Origin: Chloranthus sessilifolius
Lineage: Eukaryota; Streptophyta; Magnoliopsida; Chloranthales; Chloranthaceae
NCBI GenBank assembly: GCA_021018995.1
Contig: CM037593.1
Span: 5,112,088-5,176,087 of the forward strand
Reading direction: 5' to 3'
DNA length: 64,000 bases
In this document: positions 44,096 through 54,518 of the stretch, piece by piece
How the letters are laid out: the number at the start of each line of letters is the position of its first letter
Position numbering within the stretch: the stretch's first letter is position 1
Program-made: the position numbers and the translations under genes
The notes under the pieces: generated by a model
Told to the model about the DNA's origin: nothing
Seen by the model: only the letters and a program-made list of their open reading frames with translations
The model's database searches: none

Positions 44096-46346
44096 GTCGT
44101 CCTCACTGCTGCCTACCTCATCAATTGAATGTCTATGCCTATTCTGGAAGGACATTCTCCCTTCCAACTTGTGTTTCCTCATCAACCTCTATTCTTGGTG
44201 CCACCACGCATCTTTGGTTCCTTGTGTTTTGCACATATCCCCAATATTTAGCGGAGTAAACTTGATCCCAAAGCTACCAAGTGTATTTTTATTAGGTATC
44301 CCTCCTCTTAGAAAGGATACAAGTGCTTTGACCCTCTCACTCATCGTGTGATAGTCACCATGGATGTGACATTCTTTGAGGGCACTCATTTTTCCAGTCC
44401 TCCGAGTCCTCTTCAGAGGGAGAAACAACTTAAAAATGAAGAGCACTCTGAGATGTTTAGAGCTTTACCTATGAGAGATAGTGAAGATTGTGAAGTGGAT
44501 GATGAAGCTATTGAGCCACAGCAAAGCGAACAACTCACCTTTGATAAATATGGAAAGGGAAAGATATATGCGCGAAGGAACAAGAAAAGTATCGTTGAAG
44601 CCACTGCGCATGAGAATGTAGATGAGTCTCCTTCTCAGAATACCGACCAGGATCCCTTACCCGAAGAGGGTCCTCTTGTTTCTGATCTTCATCTACCCAT
44701 TGCTCACAGAAAAACTTCCTAGATCGTGTACTCGTCATCCCATCAGTAAGTATATGTCATATCACAATCTCTCATCATCTCATTACGGTTTTATTTGTTC
44801 TCTTGATTCTATCACCCTTCCTTCTACTGTTTCTAATGCCTTATTGCAGCCAAAATGGAAGGATGCTATGATTCAGGAGAAGAATGCTCTGGAACAGAAT
44901 CAAACATGGGAAATTGTTGAACTCCTAGAAGGAAAGAGAGTTATTGGTTGCAAATGGGTGTATCCAGTTAAGTGTAGACCTGATGGTACTGTTGAAAGAT
45001 ATAAAACAAAGCTTGTACCAAAGGGGTACACTCAAACACAAGGAGTTGATTATCAGGACACCTTTGCACCTGTAGCCAAGTCCAATACAATTAGGGTATT
45101 GTTATCTCTGGCTGCCCACAAAGACTGGTCACTCTCTCAACTTGATGTGAAGAATGCATTTCTTCATGGTGATCTCAAGGAAGAAGTCTACATGGACCTT
45201 CCTCCTAGATTTGTAAAAGAAGGGGAGAAGGGAAAAGTATATAAATTGAAGAAATCTATCTATGGATTAAAACAATCCCCAAGGGCCTGGTTTTAAAATT
45301 TTAGTGATGCTATTATAAGATTTGGGTACCGAAGAAATCATTATGATCATACTCTATTTGTAAAGAAGGGAATCAAGATGACTGTCATACTTGTCTATGT
45401 TGATGATATCATCATTACTGGAGATGATAATCATGAGATTATTAAACTGAAGGAGTATTTGAGCAGAGTGTTTAAATAAAAGACTTGGGAAACTTTAAAT
45501 ATTTCCTTGACATTGAAGTGGCGATATCTAAGAAGGGCATCTCATTATCCCAGCGGAAGTATACCATAAACCTTCATGATACGGGATTTTTGGGGTGTAG
45601 GCCTGCTGTGACCCTATTGAACAAAATCACCGATTAAACGGTGAAGAATGTGATCTTCTCAAGGATCCACGTACCTATCAGAGATTAGTTGGTAAACTAA
45701 TCTATCTAACTATGACCCGTCCGGACATTGCTTATGTAATAAGTGTGGTGAGTCAATATATGCACTCACCAAGGACAGTACATTTGGAGGTTGTTCACAG
45801 GATTCTGAGGTATTTGAAGGAAGTTCTGACAATGGGCTTCTCTATAAAAATCATGGTCATTTGGATGTAGAAATATTTACTGATGCCGATTGGGCCGGGT
45901 CTCTGGATGATAGAAGATCAACTACCGGATATTACACATTCTTGGGGGGTAAATTTGGTCACATGAAATCTAAGAAGCAACATATAGTATCAAACTCTAG
46001 CGCTGAGGGGGAGTACCGTGCCATGTCCCAAGGTGCGAGAGAAGGCATATGGCTTAAATTCATCTTGGAAGACTTGGGAGTTGATGTATCCTCTCCAATT
46101 ATCTTGTATGATGATAATGAAGTCGCCCATCATATTGCAGAGAATCTTGTCTTTCATGAAAGGACAAAACACATTGAGGTGGACTCTCACTATATTCGCG
46201 AGAAGGTCGAGTCCAAAGAAATCAGTATTCCACAAGTTAGAACTAAGGATCAACTTGCCGACATCTTGACTAAAGGTGTTGGTGGCAAAAGACTATATGA
46301 CATCTCCTTCAAATTGGGAATGATCGACATCTATACTCCAACTTAA
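44096..46346 (+). pseudogene. C2 pol region: integrase end, reverse transcriptase, RNase H, fossil
   Basis: Integrase C-terminal side (RIFGSLCFAHIP, about 44205), then a divergent linker and the copia reverse transcriptase from about 44840: WEIVELLEGKRVIGCKWVY, QLDVKNAFLHGDL, YGLKQSPRAW and [12 protein letters not shown] (about 45395). RNase H (FTDADWAGSLDDRRSTTGY, SSAEGEYRAM, HIEVDSHYIREK) ends at 46346 beside the purine tract. Domain order integrase-RT-RNase H is the Ty1/copia hallmark. The coding is broken. Confidence 0.85.
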
Positions 46347-46353
46347 GGGGGAG

Positions 46354-46605
46354 TGTTGGTGATGTTATTTCTATTGTATGGGTGTGTGTAGTAAGTAACT
46401 TTGGGTGTGCGTGCAATTAAGTGAATTACAATTCACTTAACTCGGGAACCATGGTAATACGTGAATATGCTAAGATGATATATATAGTATTTTACATTGG
46501 GATTTGAGTCACATTGACTCAATCCTAATATCTCTCTCTTCTTCTTCTCCTCTCTCCTTCCTCCTCTTTATTATTAAACCCTAACACTAAATAACAATTT
46601 TGTCT
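46354..46605 (+). repeat. C2 3' LTR
   Basis: Starts TGTTGGTGATG right after the purine tract and ends TTTTGTCT like the 5' LTR. The sequence beyond it (GGGTCAGGTTGG...) belongs to the interior of C1 or to a small repeat within C1. Confidence 0.8.
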
Positions 46606-46945
46606 GGGTCAGGTTGGTTCGGGCAAAAATCGGTACAAACAAAACTTTTGAGAGATTTTGATCCAGAAACTATGGGTTTTGTAACATGTAATGCAGGAAC
46701 TTTGAAAACCATGAAAGTATGAAACACCTTTTTCACAAAGCAACTCTTCACTGCTTCTTCAAAACACCTTCGGGCCTTTCTTAAAGTTGTTCAGCTTGTA
46801 AAATCGATCAAAATCCTGTAAAGATTTGTCCCATTTGAGGTCAACCCTTCGGCCATGCTGAGCATGACATCATGTGGATGTCAGGAGTAGAGGAGTGACA
46901 CCTATGAAAAAAAACCTGGAAGGTCACCCCGCTCTTATACCAAAC

Positions 46946-47103
46946 TGAATCCAAAGGTAGCTCAATTAGGGTTTGGTGATTAGTGTTTTAAAGTGGAGAA
47001 GAAGAAAAAAGAGAGAGATAGGGGGGAGAGAGAGAGAGTAGAAGAAGAAGACGAAGAAATGTAGACAAGTTTGAGTAGTGAGATTGTTCCCACACCCTTT
47101 CTA

Positions 47104-47148
<45 letters not shown>

Positions 47149-47208
47149 ACAATGTATAATATAACTATACACCCAACTATTATAAGAGACACACTAACAT
47201 CTCTAACA
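46946..47208 (-). repeat. C1 5' LTR (minus strand)
   Basis: Minus strand begins TGTTAGAGATGTTAGTGTG and ends TTGGATTCA, followed by the primer site TGGTATAAGAGC. It matches the C1 3' LTR at 39807-40020 apart from a TA run at 47107-47145 that the other copy lacks. Confidence 0.7.
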
Positions 47209-47521
47209 GGAAGAAGCGGTAAGAAGACAGAGTGCATGTGGTGGCTGAGATGTGTACACTAAGGTGAATCAGTGGAGGAACAAGAAAAGATAGATAGCAC
47301 TAGGGAGTGCATAAGAGAGTTTGGTGGCCCCAATAAAAGAGAAAATTATGGAATGTCGTTGAGATGCTTTGGCAATAAAAGCACAAGCAGAAGGGAAACA
47401 CCAATAAGAACTTGGAGAAAAGTGAAATGAAGGAAGAGTGGCAGAGTTTAACCGTACACAGAAATAAGTGAAGAAATAGGACTCACAAAGCTGACACAGC
47501 GATGATGATGAAGGCGATGAT
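47209..47521. other. Unannotated intron, ends in hAT target duplication
   Basis: Purine-rich sequence without recognisable coding. GCGATGAT at 47514-47521 is the left copy of the hAT target duplication. Confidence 0.45.
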
Positions 47522-48181
47522 CATGGGTCAAAATACGGGTTTTCCAGTACGTATCGTCCGGACTTCTCGGACGATACGTACCGGGTATCGTCCGATACAT
47601 TCAATGTATCGGCGATACATTGAATGTATCGGTTTGATACATTGAAAAAATCGTTTTTTTTTTTTTTAAATCCTAAAAAAATCCCAAAAAATCCCAAAAA
47701 ATCTGAAAAAATTATATTTATTTATTTTGTTTTTATTTCAACTATTTTTGCTTTTATTTTTTATATATTTGATGCATTATTTAGATGAATATATAAGTAA
47801 GATGCCTATTTTGTAACTTAACCCAAGTCACATGCCTAATTTTTAACTTATTTTTGTCTTAAGATCACATTTTTGACTTAATGTAATAGATCTTCTAACA
47901 TTATATTCGATCAGCTGATCACATGCCTATTTTATTAACAATATTTCATAATTTGATCGACGCAGACACGCATAAAGTAAATTACAATATATATTGACAA
48001 AAATAAATTATATATTGTCAAAAATAATAGCTATGTTGATAAAAATAAGTTTAATTGTACATAAAAACTTACTTTAGAGCCACATTGAATTTCGTGGTGG
48101 TTCTTGGCCCTCATGATCATCGTCATCATCATCTTGTGAGCTTTCCTTTGCCTATAATGTTGCCCATATTGATACCCATGA

Positions 48182-48816
48182 TTATATGTGCCCTCTTGAA
48201 CCGAGGTCAGAGTAAACGAATATGGCTCGTAGTACGTAAAGGCCGGTCCTCCAAAAATCGACCAACGAGTCATATGGCACCGTAAGCTTGTTGTTGTATG
48301 TAGTATGGGTTACTAGTTTCGAATCTTCTAGATTTTGCAAACTGAATCCCCCGAAGCTAGAAGTCATATAACCCATATCCGTATCATCTTGTGGTGGTGG
48401 TGGTGGTGGTGGTGGTGTTTGATATGATCCCGACGCTCCTCTTCCTTCAACCCCTCCCATTCTGAATGTAGGAGTGTCGAACTGTGTTAACGGCGTCGAG
48501 TCATCGTCCCATGCCGCCATATCTGTATAAGGATCAGAGGTACCAGCTTCCTCCCCTCCACCACTAGTCCCAACATCCCCTCCACCATCATGCCTCCATC
48601 ATCCTCACCACTCCCATCATCACTACGGGTGCGTTCGTCATCGATCCAACCGAATGACGATTCAATCTTCTTTTCCCTCGGTTGTTGGGAAGCTTCTTTG
48701 CCCGCTACTCTTTCAGCATTGTCCAGCCATTCAGTGCTCTCACTATCCAAGACTGGCACTTCTCTCTCTTCGATCCATTCATTCAAAGGGTCATCCTCCT
48801 CGAATATATAATCCAA
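48182..48816 (-). pseudogene. hAT transposase acidic C-terminal tail
   Basis: MDYIFEEDDPLNEWIEEREV then PVLD at about 48816-48750 matches the C-terminal tail of plant BED/DUF659 transposases. Downstream, in other frames, is low-complexity coding with a (GGT)n-derived proline run at about 48391-48416. It looks like the end of the transposase gene, so I do not call it a host protein. Confidence 0.65.
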
Positions 48817-48899
48817 CTGGATGGGATCAAAATAATCACCGTCTGCAAGATAGAATATGATAGATGAATTAGTATAATATGTAAGTAAAACTTCATATA

Positions 48900-49735
48900 A
48901 TTGAGGATCTAAGACTTCATGTAATGGCTTACCGCATTGGTCCTCTCAGATATTCTGACCCTTAATCGCATGTTGTAGTGGCGAGACTAACTTTTCCAAT
49001 CGGTCCATAGTTAGTCTATTCCTTGTCTTAGTATGAATCAGAGAAAGTGCTCCAATTCCGCTCGCACTTGGGCGAGGATCACGTTTGCGACAATACCCTC
49101 ATTGCTACCCGCCTCAATATCGGACCATCACCTCCATAATGCATCCACCAATCACCGGGTTTGTCGTGTTTAATTTGGGATTGCGCCAACGGGTCCCAAA
49201 TGACCCATGTCTCTTGAAACATGTCAATCTATAAAGATGAAACAAAGTAAGGCACATATCAATAAATAGATGATAATATCACATGACATTTGACTTATTA
49301 ATTATAAGGTATGATACTATGATCACTCACATCTCTTATGGCTTGGCCTTGGACCGCCAACTCAGGGAGCATTCTATGGAATACATTGAGCAAAGCGGTA
49401 TACACTTCATCGTTGTCGCCAACTCAAGCGTCACAGATATCGAAGGTCGGATTCAAGTAGTGTGCTACACATCAAATATGAGCAATTTCATCAAGATATG
49501 AAAATAATGAATAAATAAATAAAAATCACTACATAATTGTGCAACATGTTATACTCGCATGCAAGATCGGTGAAATTGTGCATCCCACCTCTTGTCGATA
49601 ATCGCCAAAGATTCGTTATATTTTGTAGGGCATTTGGTTTTATAGCCAATTTTGCCTTATCCATTGACTCATAAACGCACCCCATTGTTGGTTTGTCATC
49701 ACCATCAACCAATCTCAACACTTGCACCAACGGGT
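48900..49735 (-). pseudogene. hAT transposase, late catalytic region and hATC dimerisation domain
   Basis: QVLRLVDGDDKPTMGCVYES, then MDKAKLAI (about 49730-49640), is the conserved block before the insertion domain. DPLAQSQIKHDKPGDWWMHY (about 49190-49120), VLSQT, then SSPKCERNWSTFSLIHTKTR and NRLTMDRLEKLV (about 49080-48985) form the hATC domain, which dimerises the enzyme. One in-frame TGA lies between SQT and SSPK at 49079-49081. Confidence 0.88.
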
Positions 49736-49739
49736 AGTG

Positions 49740-50420
49740 AGCGATCGGTGGTCGACATCGCCCAAAGCTGCGTCTTGTGGTCAGTCAACTTGAATCGTGT
49801 AAGCTAGTCTCTTCGGCCGTGGGGAGTCCTATTTCATGTTGATTCCATTCTTCCGACGACACCATGCTTTTCACTCACGCCTATATCTAGCCAAACTCAG
49901 GGCTAAGATGTTGCAAAACGTGTAATCGCAGGTCAGAGCAACTCATTGTTCGTGAAGGCTCTCATTAAATTGACCAGCTTGTCACTGTTGTACAGGTAGG
50001 ATGTAATCGTTCTTCCCTTTTGAATAGTTGCCTGTGCCTTGCTTCTCTTTCCTAAATCCTCAAGAATGAGGTCCAATGCGGCACAGGGTCCAAAGACAGT
50101 GACGTCTCTTCGCCATTAGTTTTAATCCAAATGACTTTGTAGTTTGCCGCATCATTGCTGTTACCACCTACACAACCTGCTGCTCTCCAACCTCATTAAC
50201 TACCATATCCATTAGTTTAAAGAGGTAGCAGTCTTTACGTGTCTAGAAGCATCAACTGATTTCAAAATATCGTCCGATCGTCAGTAAACCAAAAAGTTTA
50301 TCAAGCTCTTCTTTGTGGGACCACCATCCATCGCATATAATTGTGCAACCTCTCTCATCCCATACATCCTCAAAGCTCGTACATAGGCGGTTATCTCATC
50401 GTACTCATCCATTAGTAAGG
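49740..50420 (-). pseudogene. hAT transposase, DUF659 / catalytic region, broken
   Basis: Minus strand shows, in changing frames, a TKKSLINFLV block and SVDAS (about 50330-50240), then FGPCAALDLILEDLGKRSKA and IQKGRTITSYLYN (about 50090-49990), then LMRAFTNNELL and P-A-I-T-R-F-A-T (about 49970-49910). These are the ordered landmarks of plant hAT DUF659 transposases. Several stops and frame changes show decay. Confidence 0.8.
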
Positions 50421-50964
50421 GCCGGATATCTCATATGGAGAAGGCTTTTTAACTCCTGGACCAACTTCTGCACTTGTATCAATCATGCTTTTAAAGTACG
50501 GCAAGTCTGCTACTTGGCTCAGAATGTGGTTGTATATAAAAAACTTGGCAATGGATTTTCCAAGCTTCTTCCCCATTTTGCAAGTGACATTGCACTCAAT
50601 TTGGTTTGTTTGGAGCTTTTAGTGCGATACATGAATGGCCTCTAGTAGACGGCCTATAATCCCTCCCAGATGTCGCCCACGCAACCCTGGCTCAACATCC
50701 TCATCAACATCAACAACATGTGGCCTATGACTAGCATGGATGGACCCTCAACACGGACCGAAGCGATAATCGGCTTCTTCTCGATCTCGTATTTGTTGTG
50801 CTTCCCTAGCACTCTCTCTCATAGCTCTCGCTAGCTGCTCATCCTCATCCTCATCCTCATCATCCTCAGGTGCATCTGATGTAAACTGTGAATCTGGCCT
50901 CCTGATTCTCTCATACATTTCCTATCACGATCGGCTTTTTTTCTTTCCCTTTACCGCTTGTAAA

Positions 50965-51162
50965 CTAGCTCTGATATTTTCTTTTACCTCTGGGTACACT
51001 AGGACACCCTCTTGTCTCTCCCTTTACATGAGCCAGATGCTCCTTTAATCGTGTGATACCTCCTCCCAGCAGTTTTTTTCCACAAAGATTACATTGAATC
51101 TGGAGTCTATTACCATCTATTGCTGTACCATATTGCCACGCTGGATCTGTCGAACGTACCAT
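50965..51162 (-). pseudogene. hAT transposase, BED zinc-finger exon
   Basis: Minus strand MVRSTDPAWQYGTAIDGNRL, then QIQCNLCGKKLLGGGITRLK and EHLAH. This is a BED finger (C-x2-C ... H-x3-H) in the plant hAT form (D-P-A-W...G-G-I-T-R-L-K-E-H-L). Known role: DNA binding at the element ends. The Met at 51162 is a plausible start. The frame ends in a stop after KYQS. Confidence 0.88.
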
Positions 51163-51284
51163 ATTTATTTATTTCACCTGCATGAATGAGCAAGCGATTG
51201 CATTAAAGTAAACATCTAATTTACACTTGAAAATAAATTTTATTTTTTAATTACTGCTACTGTAAAAATACAAGATTATATTTT

Positions 51285-51545
51285 ATCAAATTTATTTGAT
51301 ATTATTATAATTTTTGAATATTTATTCGATATTATTATAATTTTTGAATATTTATTTGATATTATTATAATATATAAATATTTATTTGATATTATTTTAA
51401 TTTATGAATATTTATTTGATATTATTTTAATTTATTAATGTTTATTTGATATTATTTTAATTTATGAATATTTATTTCATATTATTTTAATTTATGAATA
51501 TTTATTTGATATTATTTTAATTTTTAAATATTTATTTGAAATTTT
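51285..51545. repeat. AT-rich 30-bp tandem repeat in the hAT element
   Basis: About eight head-to-tail copies of a 30-bp unit close to TATTTATTTGATATTATTAT followed by AATTTTTGAA, with small changes between copies. Confidence 0.85.
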
Positions 51546-51625
51546 TTCCATATTATTCTAAAATTTTGTAGGACATATCCCATAATATAAATTATTTTAA
51601 TTATATGTGACAGTCACATATAATC

Positions 51626-51718
51626 AATATGGGTCACATATAATTAAATTTATTATTAAAATTAATATGTGACCCATATTAATTTTAATAATAAATTTAA
51701 TTATATGTGACCCATATT
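51626..51718. repeat. 41-bp perfect inverted repeat (hairpin) in the hAT element
   Basis: The arm 51626-51666 (starting AATATGGGTCACATATAATT) is the exact complement of 51678-51718, with an 11-bp loop. Further ATATGTGACCC words continue to about 51795. Confidence 0.88.
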
Positions 51719-52094
51719 GACCTTATTATTTTATTAATTATATGTGACCCATATGATATGTGACCCATATTATATGTGGCCCATATTGATTACATGTGAC
51801 CCTTAATTATAATTATTTATATTATTTTTTACCTATCAATTTAAATATTTTAAATGGGGTCACATATAATTATTTTTGACCCATCATATTATTTTTGACC
51901 AATTATTTATATTACTTTTAATTAATTTAAATATTTTAAATAATTATTTATATTATTTTTAAATTATTTTAAATAATATTAATTATTTTAAATAATATTA
52001 ATTATTTTAAATAATATTAATTATTTTAAATAATTTAAATAATTAATATTATAGGTAAATGATAAATTGACCTATAATATTAATTAATATTAAG

Positions 52095-52507
52095 GGTAGA
52101 TCTACACTAAATTAGTGTAGATCTACCCTTATTTAGGGTAGATCTACACTAATTTAGTGTAGATCTACACTAAATAAAGGTAGATCTACACTAATTAAGT
52201 GTAGATCTACACTTAATTAGTGTAGATTTACCTTTATTTAGTGTAGATCTACCTTATTTAAGGGTAGATCTACACTTAATTAGTGTAGATCTACACTAAA
52301 TTTAGTGTAGATCTACACTTAATTAGTGTAGATCTACCTTTATTTAGTGCAGATCTACCTTATTTAAGGGTAGATCTACACTTAATTAGTGTAGATCTAC
52401 CTTATTTAAGGGTAGATCTACACTAAATAAGTGTAGATCTACACTTATTTAGTGTAGATCTACACTAATTTAGTGTAGATCTACACTTAATTAGTATAGA
52501 TCTACCT
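52095..52507. repeat. Array of about 19 AGATCT-centred palindromes in the hAT element
   Basis: A unit of about 21 bp, GTGTAGATCTACAC plus TTAATTA-like or TAAATTTA-like spacer, repeats with every centre palindromic and most spacers self-complementary too. I count about 19 exact AGATCT sites and one variant. It lies between the BED exon and the right terminus of the hAT, that is, upstream of the transposase gene. Confidence 0.9.
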
Positions 52508-52724
52508 TATTTTAGGAAATAAAATGAAATACACGTACCTTCCACGTCGATCCCGTGATATTTTGTGCGATTTGGCGCCGATTTATGGGGTAAATAATCA
52601 AAAAATAGAGGAGAAAGAAGAGAGGAAGAAGAGAGGAGGAAGAAGAGAGGAATAGGAGGAAGAAGAGAGGAGGAAGGGGTAGAACCCGACTTTTAAGTCG
52701 GGTCTACCGTGGGCCCCACATAAA

Positions 52725-53040
52725 ATTCAACGTATCGGACGATAATTTGAAATTATCGTCCGATACGAACGATAATTTCATATTATCGTTCGTATCGGAC
52801 GATAATTTGATTTTTATTTACTTCCTACAGATTTAGGCAAATTATCGGACGATAATTTCAATTTATCGTCCGATAATTTGAAATTATCGTCCGATACGGA
52901 CGATATTTTGTCCGTATCGGACGATAATTTACACATTCTACTGATGGTACGATACATAGGATATGTATCGTACCGGTGGGGTCCAAAACCGATACGTATC
53001 GTCCGATACGTATCGGTATCGGACGATATTTTGACCCATG
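52725..53040. promoter_or_regulatory. hAT right subterminal repeat region
   Basis: Repeated CGTATCGGACGATAATTT words in both orientations up to the terminal inverted repeat. In characterised hAT elements such clustered subterminal words bind the transposase, and I infer the same role here. The left end has a shorter set (47545-47660). Confidence 0.65.
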
Positions 53041-53057
53041 GCGATGATGCTTGTCAA

Positions 53058-53505
53058 CAGTGTTACCTAGACATGTGGCAAGGGTGCCAAGTGTCAAGGG
53101 ATCATAGATGTTTGACACACCAATTCTTAGAGATCCCTATACGGCGGCACGGACTTAAGAAAAATAAAATATACATATAAAAAAATGAAGGAAAATATTA
53201 GAGAGCCAATTAAGACAGATAACAAAAAGATACATAATGTATGTCATTAACCTAACTAAAAGTATCATTTTTTTATACAAATCGTTTTCAAGGACCCAAG
53301 CATTATATTTTGTAAGTTTCTAAACTTTACACACTTTCTGTTTATAAAACAACGGTTCATCTAATGTGGTATTTTCATACATGTCTAGAAGTATCGTGCT
53401 GTGTTGAAGAGTGTCCAAGTGCCACCAAGTGTCAGCACGTGTCCAAGTGCCACCAAGTGTCGGCGCGGTAGAACTCCCAAAAGTAGAAGTGCCTAGGTAA
53501 CACTG
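53058..53505. mobile_element. hAT-type MITE (CAGTGTTACC ends)
   Basis: The ends CAGTGTTACCTAG and CTAGGTAACACTG are perfect 13-bp inverted repeats. Flanks CTTGTCAA (53050-53057) and CTAGTCAA (53506-53513) match at 7 of 8. Internal GTGCCAAGTGTC/GACACTTGGTGGC words are also inverted. It lies only 9 bp from the hAT target duplication, so two unrelated hAT-type insertions are adjacent. Confidence 0.82.
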
Positions 53506-53746
53506 CTAGTCAATGCATAGAATATAAGGAATCTTGGCAGTTATTTCCAAATATAAAATTCTGTAAAACTATTTCTAACACCCTCAATTTCATATTTAAA
53601 GAAAAAATTTATAAGTTTCTTCACCATATACATTTTAGGTGATAATTTACGAACAAATAAAATATAAAAATGTCATCATTAACTCAAGCTACAATGTTTA
53701 TACATGCAGTTTTATATTATAGATCGGTAAATGTAAAGTTTCTCAC

Positions 53747-53851
53747 TTGTATAAGGAATCCCCGCCAGTGCCCTTTCCTGTAGGGTCACCAGTCTGTGCA
53801 GTGAAATCCTTTTGAACATTGTGAAATAGACATCCATTATAATACTTAATC
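53747..53851 (-). CDS. CYP59: CYP59 exon a (cyclophilin domain)
   Basis: The acceptor TGCAG precedes G-ATT-AAG. The exon encodes [16 protein letters not shown] followed by the [14 protein letters not shown] loop, and ends LYK at AA|GTGAGA. It carries the cyclophilin segment around the active site. The F and Q of the FxxxQ pattern are kept, while the catalytic Arg position is Asn. The first base completes a codon split across the upstream intron, whose other side is beyond the window or was not found. It is the rightmost exon I can identify. Confidence 0.93.
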
Positions 53852-54089
53852 CTGCATTCAAGTGAAAAAAGGAACCATAAGTAAAAAGTAATTAATACGT
53901 TATGCTAGACATGCTTGTATCCACCTTAAACTACTCTAAACTACTCCAGATTCAGATAATATAGAAAAAGAAAAAAAAAAGATTTACAATTACCATTACA
54001 ACTTATTCTATTATCCAAAATGGGATGCTAGTATCAAGAACCTTCACAAAATATGGAATCTTTGGACTATGGGAGAGTAATTATATATG

Positions 54090-54145
<56 letters not shown>

Positions 54146-54518
54146 AAATGAATTAATTTACTTGATTCCACAAAATAAAAAATCTCTACATCCAGTGGTT
54201 CCCATTACCAAAAATGTCAAAACTGGCATTGCATCAAAGCTCCAACTTAACGACGTACCCATCGACCAATCTGAGAGATTTTGATCTATGTAAAAGGAAC
54301 TTAAACGATACATAAGCATGACTTGATTAATAAACTTAATCGATATAATTTTAGCATTCAATAGCAACTCATTACCAAGTAACTACAGCAAAAAATAAAC
54401 AAAAAAGAAAAACACCCACACACATACAGATTTCTAATGAGCACTCCATAATTTATTTGGGTGGTTTCAATCTATTTAAGAAAACACCCATACCATATAG
54501 AAGCATTCGGTAATAATT
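53852..54518. other. CYP59 intron with (TA)n run
   Basis: Upstream intron of exon a. A TA microsatellite occupies about 54088-54142. No upstream CYP59 exon (start of the cyclophilin domain) was found here or further right. Confidence 0.5.

Larger units (their letters stand above)
40391..46605 (+). mobile_element. C2: Ty1/copia element, plus strand, fossil, carrying part of LINE-3
   Basis: LTRs of about 250 bp at 40391-40635 and 46354-46605 share CCCTAATATCTCTCTCTTCT and are roughly 5% apart by eye. The primer site TGGTATCAAAGCC is at 40636-40648. The purine tract AAGGGGGAG (46345-46353) abuts the 3' LTR. Integrase end, reverse transcriptase and RNase H are present (44100-46346). LINE-3 occupies 41380-44095 in place of the usual gag to integrase-core region. 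Broken fossil with several breaks. Probably a few million years old (inference from LTR divergence). Confidence 0.85.
39807..47208 (-). mobile_element. C1: Ty1/copia element, minus strand, fossil, interrupted by C2
   Basis: The left end is its 3' LTR (39807-40020). It is preceded in element orientation by the RNase H end (minus strand about 40260-40030, HERTKHIEVD-like and a GAGAGGGAGTG purine tract). The right end is the 5' LTR (46946-47208, with a TA run), followed inward by a primer site TGGTATAAGAGC (46933-46944 on the minus strand). Most internal coding is absent. C2 sits between the two remnants in the opposite orientation. Broken fossil, older than C2. Confidence 0.72.
47522..53040 (-). 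mobile_element. hAT DNA transposon, 5.5 kb, perfect TIRs and 8-bp duplication
   Basis: A perfect 14-bp inverted end CATGGGTCAAAATA (47522-47535) pairs with its complement at 53027-53040. An 8-bp direct repeat GCGATGAT flanks it (47514-47521 and 53041-53048). Subterminal regions (47545-47660 and 52725-53025) are full of CGTATCGTCCGATACG-type palindromes. The minus strand encodes a BED finger, DUF659 and hAT C-terminal regions of a transposase, interrupted by stops and probable introns. The transposase is dead, for example TGA at 49079-49081 in the hATC domain. Between the BED exon and the right end lie three AT-rich repeat blocks (51285-52510). Confidence 0.93.
10400..53851 (-). other. CYP59: CYP59 gene (partial): nine internal exons over 43.5 kb
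   Basis: Nine minus-strand exons, read from 53851 down to 10400, give about 255 contiguous residues of the CYP59/PPIL4 family. Part of the cyclophilin peptidyl-prolyl isomerase domain is followed by a conserved linker and the first part of an RRM. In Arabidopsis this nuclear protein is known to contact SR splicing factors, RNA and the RNA polymerase II C-terminal domain. All junctions are GT/AG with matching phases, no exon contains a stop, and spacing to the family is gap-free. The Arg used for catalysis in cyclophilin A falls at FHNVQKDF, where Asn replaces it, as is usual in this family. Introns are 14.5 kb, 24.6 kb, 144 bp, 1.5 kb, 925, 167, 711 and 119 bp. The N-terminal exon(s) and the rest of the RRM, zinc knuckle and tail lie outside the window. 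The gene is probably functional. Confidence 0.93.

Noticed and set aside
48182-48816. Host gene for an acidic, proline-rich protein
   Set aside because: Its first block matches the C-terminal tail of BED/DUF659 hAT transposases, and it sits in the right order behind the hATC domain inside the element.
52095-52507. CRISPR-like array of regularly spaced repeats
   Set aside because: Spacers are themselves short, similar and palindromic, there are no cas genes, and the DNA is plant nuclear sequence inside a bounded hAT transposon.
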